Shown piece by piece: positions 32,801 through 44,500 of a stretch of 64,000 bases of DNA. The DNA comes from Metridium senile (lineage: Eukaryota > Cnidaria > Anthozoa > Actiniaria > Metridiidae), in assembly GCA_949775045.1 (NCBI GenBank), contig OX459106.1, positions 4,149,384 through 4,213,383 of the forward strand, in the 5' to 3' direction. Both the position numbers and the translations under genes were made by a program. The notes under the pieces were generated by a model, which saw nothing but the letters and a program-made list of their open reading frames with translations, was not told the origin of the DNA and did not search any database. Position 1 is the first letter of the stretch, and each line of letters opens with the position of its first letter.

Positions 32801-34106
32801 TTTTGTGTAGATATAGCTTTATATGATTTTGTATTGATGTTATGTACAATTATGTCTTCTTTATATATTGTGATGCATAAGGATTGAAACAGATTGTAGC
32901 CCAATTGCCTATTCCCTCAAAGAGCTCAAAATCAAGCTGCCATCTTTGCTAACCGCTGACCGATTTTTTTTGGGGGAACGAGTTTACACATTATTACTGT
33001 ATGAAAACGGATAAATTTATACTTAAAACTGATAGCAGGGTTCGTGCTACTCCTTAAACTCCTTGAAAACTCCTTAGATTTGATTTACGTTTTTTAAAGG
33101 GCACTTGAAAAGCCCTTGAAGTTTAGAAAATCTTCAAAAACTCCTTAAAAACTCCTTAATTCTAGCTAAAGTAAGGTAAATTTTGATAAAATTTGGTCAT
33201 TCTGTGCGACGTTGTAATAGTACTAGTATTGTTAAATTCCTTCATCAAAGTTTAAAATATTTTGAAGAATGAAGATTGTTATGATCAATTGATGAGTGAT
33301 ACCTTTAGTAGCAATCAGAGTTCTACAAATCTTCATGAAGTGCCAGCAAAACAGTTTGGACTCTTTTCCAGTAAATCTGTATGAGAAGTCTTCTGTTTTT
33401 TTCTTTTCAGTGAACCATTTTTCCACCTTCTTGTACAGTCTTCCAGCCTTTATGGTTTCTTTTAACAGAGTCATGTACTTAGCCATTGGTGTATTATTTG
33501 GCAGGTGATTAATGTTTCCATTTGCTTTGTCTATGTCTGCTTTATCAGTGAGTTGCATAGCAGTAATTAGGGCATCTAAATTCCAGTGCTGCCAAGCATT
33601 GTTACTATTGTGCAGGGGCTCTGGTTTGAAATACTTTACATATTTACCCAGTGGTGGACTGAGTTCTTGCCTTGATTTTAAAGAAGCAATGTAAACAGTC
33701 ACTTTTGTTCTTTGGTAACTTGTTGGAGAATTTTCAGGAATTTTGTTTTTTTCTTTGAATTTGTTCACTAACTCTACATCCTTCATTCGCTTCTCATAAC
33801 TCCATTTTTTCCAGGTACACTTTTTATCATCTCCAATGGTACCATTTACTGTTTTAATGTCCTTTTTAGACACATCAGCAAATGAAGAAAAGTAGGTGGC
33901 TGCATTATTTAGCTCTCCAGCCATAGACGACATCCATTTTTGATCACTAGGAATTAACTTGCATTGAAATGTAACAGTTGCATCCCTCACCTGATACTTT
34001 TTCCCCTCTATCTCTTCCATTTCTCTTTTGACATGTTTAGTATATTCAAACATGAGTTCATGGGTCTCGTCACAATTAGCCCCCATAAACATATAATTGT
34101 GATCAC

Positions 34107-34370
34107 ACAATCTTGGACAAAAGTGTTGAGACACTTTCGGTTTTTATAGCCCTAGTCGGCATTTCTCAGCTGTTCCTTCCCCATCCCCCATCCAATCAAT
34201 GTTGTATGTATTGATAGATAATGCCAGTGGTCCAGACAATCCCAACATCCAACATTGAATGGAGGGGGGAGGGGAGGGGGATCAAATTAATGTCAGTTAG
34301 CAAGACGGACAGTTATTTACATTATTCGTACAAAGCGCGCGAATGTCTCAACTACTTTTGTCCAAGATTG
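34107..34370. repeat. Left 264-bp terminal direct repeat of the HUH element
   Basis: It is identical to 36161-36424 over its whole length. Its own ends are inverted: CAATCTTGGACAAAAGTG-TTGAGACA at the left, TGTCTCAAC-TACTTTTGTCCAAGATTG at the right. It contains a run of G-tracts (GGAGGGGGGAGGGGAGGGGG at about 34261-34280). Confidence 0.95.
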
Positions 34371-35018
34371 TCTACGGCACATAAACAACTTTTTTGCTCA
34401 ACCTAACTGCTGCCAAGGTACCAAATGCTGTTATTTTATAGATATGCACGTGTACTTCAATTTTAATGTATCATGAGTGAGGTAATAAGAAATTAACGCG
34501 AAAAAAATCCCCATAACACATGACATGTGATTTGGTGACATGCGAACTTTCTGTGTCTGGTCAAGAATCATGGTATTCAAGTGCAAACTGACCGCAGAAA
34601 AAAGGGCATATGTAAGTTATCTTGTCAACGATAAGGGGTATATACCGTGAAATAAAATATGTAGAAAGGCAAACGTTTCAAGGGCCACGGTGTATCGAAC
34701 ATCGACTACCAAACATTTGAAGAATTTACACAACGTCTAATAGACATGTTCTATAATTTTTCTGCATGTCAATGAACCGGACAAATAGATAAAACGATTG
34801 AATCTATGGATAAGTGTGTAAAAATGATTTTTAGCAAACAAAGGAGAGCGCTTAAAGTATTAAAGACACTTGTATCTTTATTTAACTAATAAACAATATA
34901 ATCATGGGAGATAAACTATTGATTTTTGCTGTTTTGTCACGCAACGTCATGGCCGGCCACGTTGCTACTGCGTGACATTTTTGACAGGAAAGGCTTTCCA
35001 AGTTACATATTAACTTGT

Positions 35019-35296
35019 ACGGTTAACAAAATAATACTACATTTTCCTACTCATTAAAATAAAAACTTATAACGTTTAAAACATCAAATCATAGAGAAAA
35101 TAGTGACAAATAAATTTGAACGGTTAACAAAAACGTTTGTGTTACGATAGACGGTTAACAGCGTTTAGTGAGAAATCTATATAAGAGACTGAGACCTTAC
35201 TCATAATATTATTTGTAGCCCTTTGTTAACCGTTAAAAATCCCCGTTAACCGTGTCTATCTTTAGCCAAAAAGAACATACATATCGTGTTAACCGT
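35019..35296. promoter_or_regulatory. Six iteron-like ACGGTTAAC motifs in inverted arrangement
   Basis: ACGGTTAAC occurs forward at 35019, 35120 and 35151. Its mirror GTTAACCGT occurs at 35225, 35245 and 35288. Between the two groups lie a TATA-like CTATATAAGAG (about 35178) and TAATATTAT (35204-35212). Repeated short motifs near an origin are how Rep proteins of the HUH class find DNA, so a replication or promoter role is inferred. Confidence 0.55.
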
Positions 35297-35335
35297 TGTA
35301 GTAACGGATTTGTCGCTTGATATACAGTGTTTATT

Positions 35336-35524
35336 CTAAAATAAGCTTTGCAAAACAACGTTCACAGGACGGCACGTCACGCTGCCGTAACGCCGTCGGA
35401 TCTGATGATTGAACTGTATAACAGTCCAGCGAATTCTCATTATTTCCGTCTCACGCTCATCGATGATACCGTTTTTGATGTGGACTAGAGCATTCTTGAT
35501 TGTACAGAATATTGGGGTATCCAC
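35336..35524 (-). pseudogene. Short ORF after the HUH ORF, unidentified
   Basis: An open frame reads MDTPIFCTIKNALVHIKNGI and ends near 35336 (TCRPVNVVLQSLF). It follows the HUH-like ORF on the same strand after stops at about 35567-35540. It could be its decayed C-terminal part, but no tyrosine-bearing Rep motif was recognised in it. Confidence 0.3.
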
Positions 35525-35566
35525 ATCGAAAACAATATAGTCACATAAGATTACGCACTATAATAA

Positions 35567-35926
35567 TTATGGTGTATATTTGAGTAGTGAGCTCTTATGC
35601 TGATATCGATGCGTCATATATTGCTTTGAAGGTAGCCACCTTTGGTTTCTATCGAGTTTTACGGTCATGTGATAGTGCTGTCCTGAATCACGATGTGGTT
35701 CTTGGGAACACCACCAGTGTACGACATTGGCGGTGCCTAGAGAAAACGACTCGACTATAGCTGAGGCGAAATCCGCGCGCTTTGGGAATTTTTCCATATC
35801 AGCCTGACTGTCAGTTATCAAATAAACACTCCGGACGTCATTTACTCTCATTTCTTCACTTGGAAACGCATTACCGGACTACTCTAATTCAGAATTATCG
35901 CTATCACAGTCAACTAACAGCTCCAT
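35567..35926 (-). pseudogene. HUH endonuclease / Rep-like ORF
   Basis: ATG at 35926 (MELLVDCDSDNSELE), an in-frame TAG at 35881-35879, then SVYLITDSQADMEKFPKRAD, FSLGTANVVHWWCSQEPHRD, SGQHYHMTVKLDRNQRWLPS and KQYM. The HYH at 35669-35677 with the preceding E-P-H-R-D-S-G and following MTVKL...RW is the pattern of the HUH metal-binding motif in Rep-class nucleases. Such proteins nick single-stranded origins. The catalytic tyrosine was not located; the frame ends soon after, so it is truncated or spliced. No helicase domain is seen. Confidence 0.6.
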
Positions 35927-36160
35927 ACTTGCAAAACTAAAATCAATTGCGACATACCCTAAAAAACGTCCATAATTGGCTTAAATTGGTCTATTTACAT
36001 AGTACGCGAAATCTGAACTTTGTACAATAACTTTTGAATGCTAAATGCTTTATAGCTCAAACTTTGTGGACTTTTAGGTACACTGGCTATGTACTTATCA
36101 AGGGCCGTTCAGCTAACCAAGTCGTGTCTTTATTGAGAACATTTATAAAATGTGCTGTAG

Positions 36161-36424
36161 ACAATCTTGGACAAAAGTGTTGAGACACTTTCGGTTTTTA
36201 TAGCCCTAGTCGGCATTTCTCAGCTGTTCCTTCCCCATCCCCCATCCAATCAATGTTGTATGTATTGATAGATAATGCCAGTGGTCCAGACAATCCCAAC
36301 ATCCAACATTGAATGGAGGGGGGAGGGGAGGGGGATCAAATTAATGTCAGTTAGCAAGACGGACAGTTATTTACATTATTCGTACAAAGCGCGCGAATGT
36401 CTCAACTACTTTTGTCCAAGATTG
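36161..36424. repeat. Right 264-bp terminal direct repeat of the HUH element
   Basis: It is identical and in the same orientation as 34107-34370. It is preceded by the inverted core end TGTGCTGTAG and followed by CA and the interrupted exon. Confidence 0.95.
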
Positions 36425-37809
36425 CAGCTTTGTATTCCATCTAATATATTAAGAAAGCTGACAAGGTATGAGGTGGCTGTCTTGTCCTTTCCAAATGGGG
36501 CTCCGTCAGCCCCAATTGCCACTACAAATTTCCCCTTTTCATCATTAAACCAGTATAGGGTCTGAGCAGATTGTTCATCCAACCACAAATATAGGTCTGC
36601 CAGTCTCACAAGTAAGCTTTCCAATGGCCGGTAAACTCCAGGTACTGGATTTATTTTCTTCTTTGTAGCAAAGTCCTATTAAGTAATCAAAACAACTTTT
36701 TAAACAGTAAATTTATAATAATTAATAAAATCTAATTTATTCAGAATCATCATTTTGCTCACTCAATCATATAGCCATGCAATTATAATTTATTACTAAA
36801 TATCTTCAAAATAAGTACATAGTTATAATCATATTATAGAAAATTGAATTGAACATATATGATAAAATTTACAGTGTTAATAGAAATGTTATTAGGAAGC
36901 TGTTAAAAATCTACCAAATGAATATCTTAAAACATGTTTTATATCACATTTTAATGTTGTATATATTATAAATTTTAGTAAGAATTGTAAGAAGATCAAC
37001 TTATAATACTCTTTGAACAAATATTATAAGTATAATAAATGATTGGTTTATAATTACCTGAAGATCTAACACATCTCCTATATTGATGCTTTTGATATAT
37101 GACATTAGTCTATCATATGCTACAAGTCTTGGTACTGGGACATCTGACATGAAGTTTACTTTCTCTTTTCTCATTTCCTTGTACTTTATTTTTGTTAAGA
37201 TCCCTCCCTTGTAAAGCAATGCTGTACTTCGTATGAAGTTGTCTTCGCTATTTTCATAACTCATCACATTTTTCTTAACCATGTTTGGAATGATTTTCGC
37301 TTGGGTTGAATAGGAGTCTCCTCAAGTCCACTGGGAGAAGTTGTCGAATTCTGTACATATTAATATATCAATAAAAAGCTTACAAAATGCGCTACAAATC
37401 TGTCGTTTTAATTTTTCGATTTAAAGGATTTTTTCCAGTATAAAATAAACCAGAATAAGCTTCTATTTCTACAAACAAATAGCGAAAATACTTACCTAAT
37501 AGACGCAGTCTGTGTCATAGAAACATCCATAATAATATCCGAGTTATATATCAAAATAAAGCCTTGCTTTCGTACTTTTTGCTTTTGGCGCTAATATTTT
37601 CCCCTTGGGGGTAGAGACAGTAGAAAGTTGGCATTTTTTAATATTTTTAACAAAGCCTGTAATCGAGCTCGCCCCAGTCTCCCTTTTGGCTGAATCAAAT
37701 GAGACAATTTGAAGCACAGCCAGCCCGACGTGCTTAGGGAATCTTCATTTTCTGTCTTCACTTGCATTTGTAAAAACATGTCTGAAACATCTGCTGTAAG
37801 GCAAATATT

Positions 37810-38037
37810 TCAAGTTCTGAATCTGGTAAGTACTCCAGTTAATGGGTTCAAGAGATCAGGGCCATTGTAGATTCTGTCATTCAATGACTGACCTTGAAAG
37901 GAACCTGAGAAATTATAGACACGTCTAACTTTGTCTGGTTTGTGTGCATGTGTTACGGGATGATGTACTATATACTGTTCTCTATAAATTAATAAAGATG
38001 CTGCTATCAACTTGTGGTTCATATTGTCAAATCCCAT
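37810..38037 (-). pseudogene. BEL/Pao reverse transcriptase fragment
   Basis: The minus strand reads [38 protein letters not shown] and [15 protein letters not shown]. This is the N-terminal RT segment of BEL/Pao elements (a PHHPV...KPxKVRxV...GxSLNDxLxxGPDLLN pattern). It is an isolated fragment without LTRs and differs clearly from the copy at 24.9 kb. Confidence 0.8.
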
Positions 38038-38499
38038 AATGGTTTACACACACGGAATACTATTCACACATCATTAACAACGAAGAAGAATCAACCTTTT
38101 CTATCACCAGCATTTTTAGAGAGCTACTGTCAGGCAATTACGAGGAGAAGATTTCCCCTTACGAACTATTTAATTTTATTTAATCAAATTTCGAAAACAA
38201 TACATTCGTCTAAGTACATTTCTGCTAGTGAGATCAAAAAAGCATTCAAACCAGCGCCAAAAGGATCAAGTTAGAATAAAAACGAGTCATAAGATGTAGT
38301 GGCTTCTATATTAAAAAAAAAACGATCGATTGGTATTTAGTTCGTGATTGATACTAAAATGATAGTGAAATACTAGAACAAAGTTCAGTAAGAACATAAA
38401 TTTCGCAGTTGTTAGTTGTACAACCACTCGTCATGCTTGATGACTGTTTTGATTTTTTCGATGGCACTGTACGCCCTATAGCACGTCCTGATGAAAATC

Positions 38500-39400
38500 A
38501 AAGGGTTGTTTACAACGGACATGAGCTCGTCCACAGCCTAAAATTTCAATCTACTGCTATCCCTAATGGGCTGATAGCCAATCTGTACCTCTAAATGTAC
38601 TTCACCAGGGAATCTTCCAAGTTCCGTTTTGGACACTTCAGGAAAATCTTGTACTATTTTCTCAACTGTTAGGAGTTGTTGTACATTTGATGACGGCTGA
38701 CGGGTCGTTTTCTTGGTTGACAGTTATCAAACGCATCTGTTGTGCAGCTTTTGCACCTATTAGCGGCATCAGGTATTACAAATTCTACGGAGTACTTCTT
38801 TCTGGTCTTTGGATTTCTGACGATGACTCTAGTGATACCGCAAGGTTTAACTTTTGCCTTCTTCCACATAATGAGCGTCTTAGTTGTTGGAGATACTTCA
38901 TGACCGTCAATAAACATTTCTGGAAGAATATTTATAGACGCGCCACAGTCTATTTGAAATTTTACTGGTTTTTTACCAATGAGCATCTTAGTGTGGATCT
39001 CTTTGGGATAAACCAAGTCATCAACTGGACAGATTCTGTGTTTGTTTGCACGCTACCGATAAATTCCGTCTCACTTTCTGTGTCACTCTGTTCTGTGATG
39101 TGATGAACTCTGTTGGTTTTCTTACAACACTTTGTGAAGTGGTTTCTTCCATCGCACCTTCAACACTTTTGTCCCCAGGCTGGACATTTCTCTTTCTGGA
39201 ATGGGTGTAATCCATCACAAAACATACACGCGGTTTTTGTTTGTTGAGTGTTCGCATTTCGATCATTCCTTTGTTTCTGGCTATGTTGAAACTTTGGTTT
39301 GGATTGTCTCCGCTATTGCTTTAATTTCAGATGAAGCTGTTTCTGTGCTTCGACAGATATGAATACAGTCGTTTAAAGTGAGTTTTCGTCGCTGAAGCAG
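38500..39400 (-). pseudogene. Ty3/Gypsy-type gag-pol remnant (gag end, zinc knuckles, protease)
   Basis: Reading leftward: TLNDCIHICRSTETASSEIK (gag end), then CDGLHPFQKEKCPAWGQKC with a TGA followed by RCDGRNHFTKCC (paired zinc knuckles). Next, in another frame, VYPKEIHTKMLIGKKPVKFQ, IDCGASINILPEMF and YSVEFVIP (aspartic protease with D-C-G-A), then VQQLLTVEKIVQDFPEVSK and TELGRFPGEVHLEV, the segment preceding RT in Gypsy elements. Frameshifts and stops are present and no LTR was found. The protease motif has C where T is usual (DTGA). Confidence 0.75.
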
Positions 39401-39689
39401 TTTCTTTTTCGTCGTTGCGTCGTCTAAAATGTACATTGTTCATTTTAACGTGAGTTATACAATGTATAAATTTAAAATGACTTATTTTGCAATAGCCATC
39501 CGACAAAACTTTTCTTTTTCCATTTCCTAGTGATGCAACAAAAAAAGTATCGTAAACAACGCAATTTGAAGGAAGGCACACTCTAGGCGAAAAGTCGCTA
39601 CAACGCTTCGTGTGTATTGCTTCTATTTTTCACTGGGACCGTACACATGAATTCAGGTTGCGACAACTTCTAACCTATAGCGTGTTTAA

Positions 39690-40150
39690 AGATTTTCACC
39701 ACATATAAATGTACCTTTTAAGAGGAAGCGGTTTGTGAAAGATCTGATGATAATTCACAGAGGTCACCTTCAGCTTCTTTTTCACCGGGCTGTTTCTAAG
39801 GGGCAGGCCATCTTGGGTGGGCCAAGACCGTTTCAATAAGATGTCAAGTTTGAGCATCTCTCTTGAAGGACATTCTAAGGTTTCTCTGTCATTGACAAAG
39901 AACACGGTGTGTTTCAGCACTTCAAGCCGCTCGAGGACACTCTTTCTCAGTTTCTTCGTAGACACTTCTGTTACGGATCCCTTGGTGGCTTTGTTTGCAA
40001 CTTCGATTCATCAACACAAAAAATGGCCCCATCTCCGCCATCACTATCGTCACAAGAAGATGCTATCTTCGAGGAGGTTTCTTCAACAACTTCAGGGGTG
40101 TGGTTTTTCGTAGTTGGATGGTCAATGTCCAATGTGATGAAGACATCGTT
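39690..40150 (-). pseudogene. Unidentified coding remnant
   Basis: Frames on the minus strand read NDVFITLDIDHPTTKNHTPE, SSCDDSDGGDGAIFCVDESK, then after stops and a shift STKKLRKSVLERLEVLKHTV and LKRSWPTQDGLPLRNSPVKK. Composition is protein-like, with an acidic then a basic part. No family is recognised. Confidence 0.35.
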
Positions 40151-40712
40151 TGTGTAGGTTTACGGTAAGGAGTCAAACCCCCATTCCTCAAAAACAGCGA
40201 AAACCAAGAAAAATTGCTTGCAGAGAAATCAGGTATTTTTCCATGACTCGCAGGTGCAACGGGACTGACATGTCAACCATGTGGGTTCCATTTGCTGGAC
40301 ATGTTGCACTTTTTAAATAAAAACCTTTTTTTTGGTGGCTCAGCAGGGCTAACATCGTTGTTTTGATAGGCAGCTGCTGCACATGAACTAAGAATACATG
40401 AACAGACATAACAAAATAGATACAAAGCAGACCTCTAGGCAAAAAAGAAGTTTTGCTTTGCAAAATCTAACTATTTAAAATATTTGATGTCACTTGGATT
40501 TCATTAAATTATATACGGTATCATAAAAAATGAAATTTTATATTAATGGATGGTCTTACAGAGGTGTATGTTGTTTACTTGCATAATGGTCTGTTTTGTA
40601 CCTTGATACTTTTAAGTATGGACATACTTACTCAAATGCCATTCTCTTGGGGACATATTTAATCATCAGACTGTTGAAGCTCTCTAGCTCACCAGTGTGT
40701 CTGTTGGGGAAA

Positions 40713-41031
40713 TAGTCCAGTCGCTTAATCATAAAATCGTGACAGAAGTGACTAAAGCACCAAATTTGGTACAGAGCTTTGTTATGATGTAACAAACGAT
40801 TTCAGAAGGGGTGCCCAGTGAAACGAAGTCAAGGGGGGGGGCAGATTTCACGACAAAGGGGGGAGGGGTGGGCTATTTTTGTAAAAACTAGATATTACAA
40901 TGTTAAAAAAATAGTAAGATACATTAGACTGTAATAAACTTTATAAAAACACTTCTTTCAATGAAATAAACAAATTCAGAAAGACACAGTGATTTCGGGG
41001 GGGGGGGGTTATAAATAGGGGAGGGGTGGGT
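40713..41031. repeat. Left long terminal inverted repeat of the 6.1-kb element
   Basis: It begins TAGTCCAGTCGCTTA and mirrors 46474-46807 over about 320 bp, for example ACAGAAGTGACTAAAGCACC and GAAACGAAGTCA. It holds several G-tracts of 4-12 bases (about 40828-40866 and 40997-41030). Confidence 0.95.
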
Positions 41032-41571
41032 GATTTTCTTTGTAAAAGACTTCAACGAAAAGCAGTTTTCCTAGCCAGGTTTCAAATACCTGGTGTTTAT
41101 TGTATACTAAAACACAAATGGGCGACGTTGGGGCAAAGGAGATCATTGGTAGAGAAGGCAGTACCTCCTTATAGCCATTATAGGTGTTAATTAACATTGG
41201 TGCATCCGGCAGAACAGCAACAAAGTTCTGTACACGGAAGATTAGACTTTACACATTTACATCTGTTGTTACAACCCTTTTTGCAACCGCATCTTAGCAA
41301 CTGACTACAATCTTTGGACGCATCTGAAAGGGTACTCCACAAAGGCTTGAAACTCTCTTTCATGGTCCATCCATATCCTTCTGGCGAGGGAAGGCTTTGC
41401 TGAGCTTCGAAGCAAGTGGTCCAAATCCCTCCTTGATACAGAGCTCTCCGAGTGTGCTGTAGTAAGGCTTCCTTAAGACGATTTTAAAGAAACAAAAATT
41501 AATTTTGCAAATATGATTTTAAAGCAAATGGTATTAGATATTCAATACCGATGTAATTCCAAAAAATAAAA

Positions 41572-44500
41572 CTAGCTGATTTTTAAGGGAGCATCGCTTA
41601 CCTGTGTAGGTAGAATATGTTCCAAGTTTCGGTTTTGCTTGATAAAAAGGTTACGTCGTAATTCATTGGTAGAACTGCTGGAACTTGATCTGTCATACAT
41701 GACTACTGTAAGACGTTCAAGTGTCTCGAAGTGGGGTGACATTATTTCAATTGCATGAAATGGATTTTCCTTCATGTAGAGGAAGGCATCTGTAGCTTCT
41801 GGGTAGGATTTCCATGCCTCCCAGGCAGTCTTCTTTCCCCTACCACAGAACGACGAGGTTGTGTCGCATCCAGTGTACGCATGGAAGAGTGGTAGAGCAT
41901 TAGCCTTTCGCTCACCGAGCTGCTCACAAATAGAATTTACATGGTAGCAGAGATAGTGCTTTCCCATGCCGAAGCCAACCCAAAGATCAAGAGGACCATA
42001 AGAACTTGTCAACTGATAATAATGTCCAGCAAGAATTACGATGACATCAGTATCAACTGTGCGGACAAAAATGGATTTGGCGCCGTTCTTTAAGGCATCC
42101 ACGATGTGAAGAATTATCCTCGTGTCGGCTTCTTCGTGGTTACACGGTTGCATGACTCTCTCCCCACATGACATGACATTCTCTGCTGAGGTGATGAAGA
42201 TCTTTTTTCCTTCAGTTTGGCATTCAAAAATTCCAATTCGCTTTGACAAAAGTGCAAAGAGTTCTTCTTTGTTGGACGAATCTAGAAGAAAGTTTTTCCA
42301 GTCTCGAGGAAGCTTCGTGTTCTCTCCAACTTTTTTCCTTTTACCTTTACCACGTTTCTCTCGTGTTGACTCTTTTAAACTGTCAGGATGGTAGGCATCC
42401 CAAACGACATGAACTCTGTTTGCTGAATCAAGTTCCCTTGTCAAGAAAGGTAAGAACACTTTTTCAGCATACTGTAAAAATGTAACGACAGCCCCAGGTA
42501 GCAATGCATGGACGATAGCAGCACCGTCAAAAATCTTTGCATCATAACTGGTTGGAGGGTTTGGCTGTGATGGTACTTCAAGGCATTTTAGTAGGTCTGA
42601 TTTCTTGCCAAAGCGAATTTTCCCAAATTGTGACAAGGATGGCGGATAGGGTTGGTTCTCATGCTTGAAAAAATCGTCAAGATCTCCATCCCGATGCTGA
42701 CTGGCAATGTATAGTCGGCTAAACAAACTACAGTCATTTTTGAGAGCTGATAATTCTTGGGACGTCTTTGAGCGGGGTTTTGGTTGTTGACGCTTGAACA
42801 ATGGTAAGGAATTCTTCTTAATGGGATCGTTAATAGGCACCTTCTTGTCTGTTGTATAGGCACATTTTTGACGTATTCTTTATACTTTTCAGATCCAATA
42901 GCTTCTATTGTGCGTACTGTAGTTACAACAGATTCATTTGCACAATCGCGAGTGTCTAAAGCGATTAGTTCAGGAGATTCGTCAGTGAAGGGGTTGCCCA
43001 TCTCAGATATTGTAACTGTGAGGTTTTGGACTTGTTTTTGAAAAGCTTTCTGCGAGGATAAGCCTTGCTCATGGTGACTGTAGCTACTTCCACCATCATT
43101 GTCATCATGGTTGTTGTTTAGTAAGTCTGCTTCAAATTCCTTGAGAAGTCTTGCTTGCTCGGGACCGGAAACCATCCACCTGGCAAAGGCTTCCGGATTT
43201 TCTGTTAATCCAACTGCTCCCCCAGATCCTTTAACAATTGCATTATTTTGCTCGTGCGCCTGATCAATTGGGATCGACGAGAACTTCTTCCCAGTTTTCT
43301 GGATTACCCAGAACTTTGATAGGTGATCCTTGATTCCCTCTGGCAATGCCTTCATATCCTGAATGAATACAGGTAGCCAGCGGGAATAGTTCACATGGTC
43401 TAAGGCAAAAAACCATGGGCATAACTCCTCTAGCACTTCTACAAAAAGATCAAACTTGTTTTCGCGGTGAGCTTTTACAAACACCAGGCACTTGATTTCT
43501 AGCTGGATCATAATGTCCCAGAATTGAAATGTAGGGCTCTTTCTGATCATAACGGTTCGCCATGATTCAAAAGACATGTCATCGTCATTTTTGAGTCGAA
43601 ATGCGTCTCTCTATAACTTTGAAAGAGCAAGGACTGTTACTTGATGCGCATGTCTTGTCCGTGCAAGGTGCGATACTTTAAGGAAGGACTCTGATGTACC
43701 AGACGATGCAACTCCAGCATCTGTTAGTGCATTGGTCCAACCAGAGCAATCAAGTAAATCGCCGCATAAGGACCACAGCGCCATCTCAATGTGAAGGCCG
43801 CCAAGCATAGTTACAAATACATTCTCCCCATATGTTGCGGGCCATTGCCATTGAACATACTTCGAAATAGCGTAAAGTGGCTGATCAGCTGTCCGTACTG
43901 GTACTTGACCTGGATTGAGGTAAGATGTCAAATTACACAGTACATCCATACCATGTTTTACCATCGATACCGATGCGGCTTTTTCATTGAACATTGGGAG
44001 AAGACTTGAAATGGCAGGGCTTTCTTTACTTGAATCGACGAGTGACGCGTGATAGGCTGACCATGATACATAGTTGCCCTTGACAAGATTTGTTTCTAAA
44101 AGAGGAAGACTATGTTCAATCCAGCAGTTTTCTTGTTCAACTGCACCAACAAGGTTTCCTTTGATTTCGCGTGGATTGTTATTACTTGTGTTTATAGTAA
44201 TGTTTGAAGTCTTGATATTAACCGATGGAACTGTCGCATAGTTATCGGGAAGTGTAAAATCATTTGCTTGATCTTTGTTGGGTAGATTAATAGTAGGTCT
44301 TGAAATCCCTGGTTCATCTTCAGTTGGAAATTCAAACACGCTTATACCAGTGCCATGAAAGGAGCCTTGTGATGTCGTTGATGAAGGATTATGATCAATG
44401 TTATCGAGCGCTCCAACTGTGTAAAGTCCATGTCGTAGATTTGAAGGGCATACAATGTTATCAGCTTTGTACTGAAGACAAACTGATGTGGCTAGTCCAT

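Larger units (their letters stand above)
34107..36424. mobile_element. HUH-endonuclease-bearing element with terminal direct repeats
   Basis: The 2.3-kb insertion consists of two identical 264-bp direct repeats around a 1.79-kb core. The core's ends are inverted (TCTACGGCACA at 34371, TGTGCTGTAGA before 36161). Flanking gene sequence shows CA at both sides as a likely 2-bp target duplication. The core carries a HUH/Rep-like ORF and six GGTTAAC-type motifs. The layout is unlike LTR elements (no TG...CA ends, no pol) and unlike ordinary MITEs. Comparison with Replitron, Helitron and integrated rolling-circle replicons is warranted; none is proven. Confidence 0.75.
33232..37330 (-). pseudogene. 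Split gene of an unidentified conserved-looking family, interrupted by the HUH element
   Basis: Exon 37330-37059 (KIIPNMVKKNVMSYENSEDN, KGGILTKIKYKEMRKEKVNF) ends at donor CAG|GTAATT. The next exon starts at 36675 after AATAG (DFATKKKINPVPGVYRPLES) and holds WFNDEKGKFVVAIGADGAPF. At 36425 it is cut by the insertion and resumes at 34106 with CDHNYMFMGANCDETHELMF, SSMAGELNNAATYFSSFADV, KSRQELSPPLGKYVKYFKPE and PLHNSNNAWQHWNLDALITA, ending at 33232. Removing 34107-36424 gives a continuous frame. Acidic motifs such as ADGAPFG could belong to a DDE-type core, but this is a guess. The only lesion seen is the insertion. Confidence 0.65.

Noticed and set aside
34107..36424. Reading the 264-bp repeats as LTRs of a small retrotransposon (TRIM)
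   Set aside because: The ends are CAATCTTGG...CCAAGATTG rather than TG...CA, no primer-binding site follows, and the target duplication is about 2 bp.
37780..37827. Plus-strand ATG ([16 protein letters not shown]) ending at GTAAGT, as a first exon
   Set aside because: It overlaps the minus-strand BEL RT fragment region and no following exon was found.
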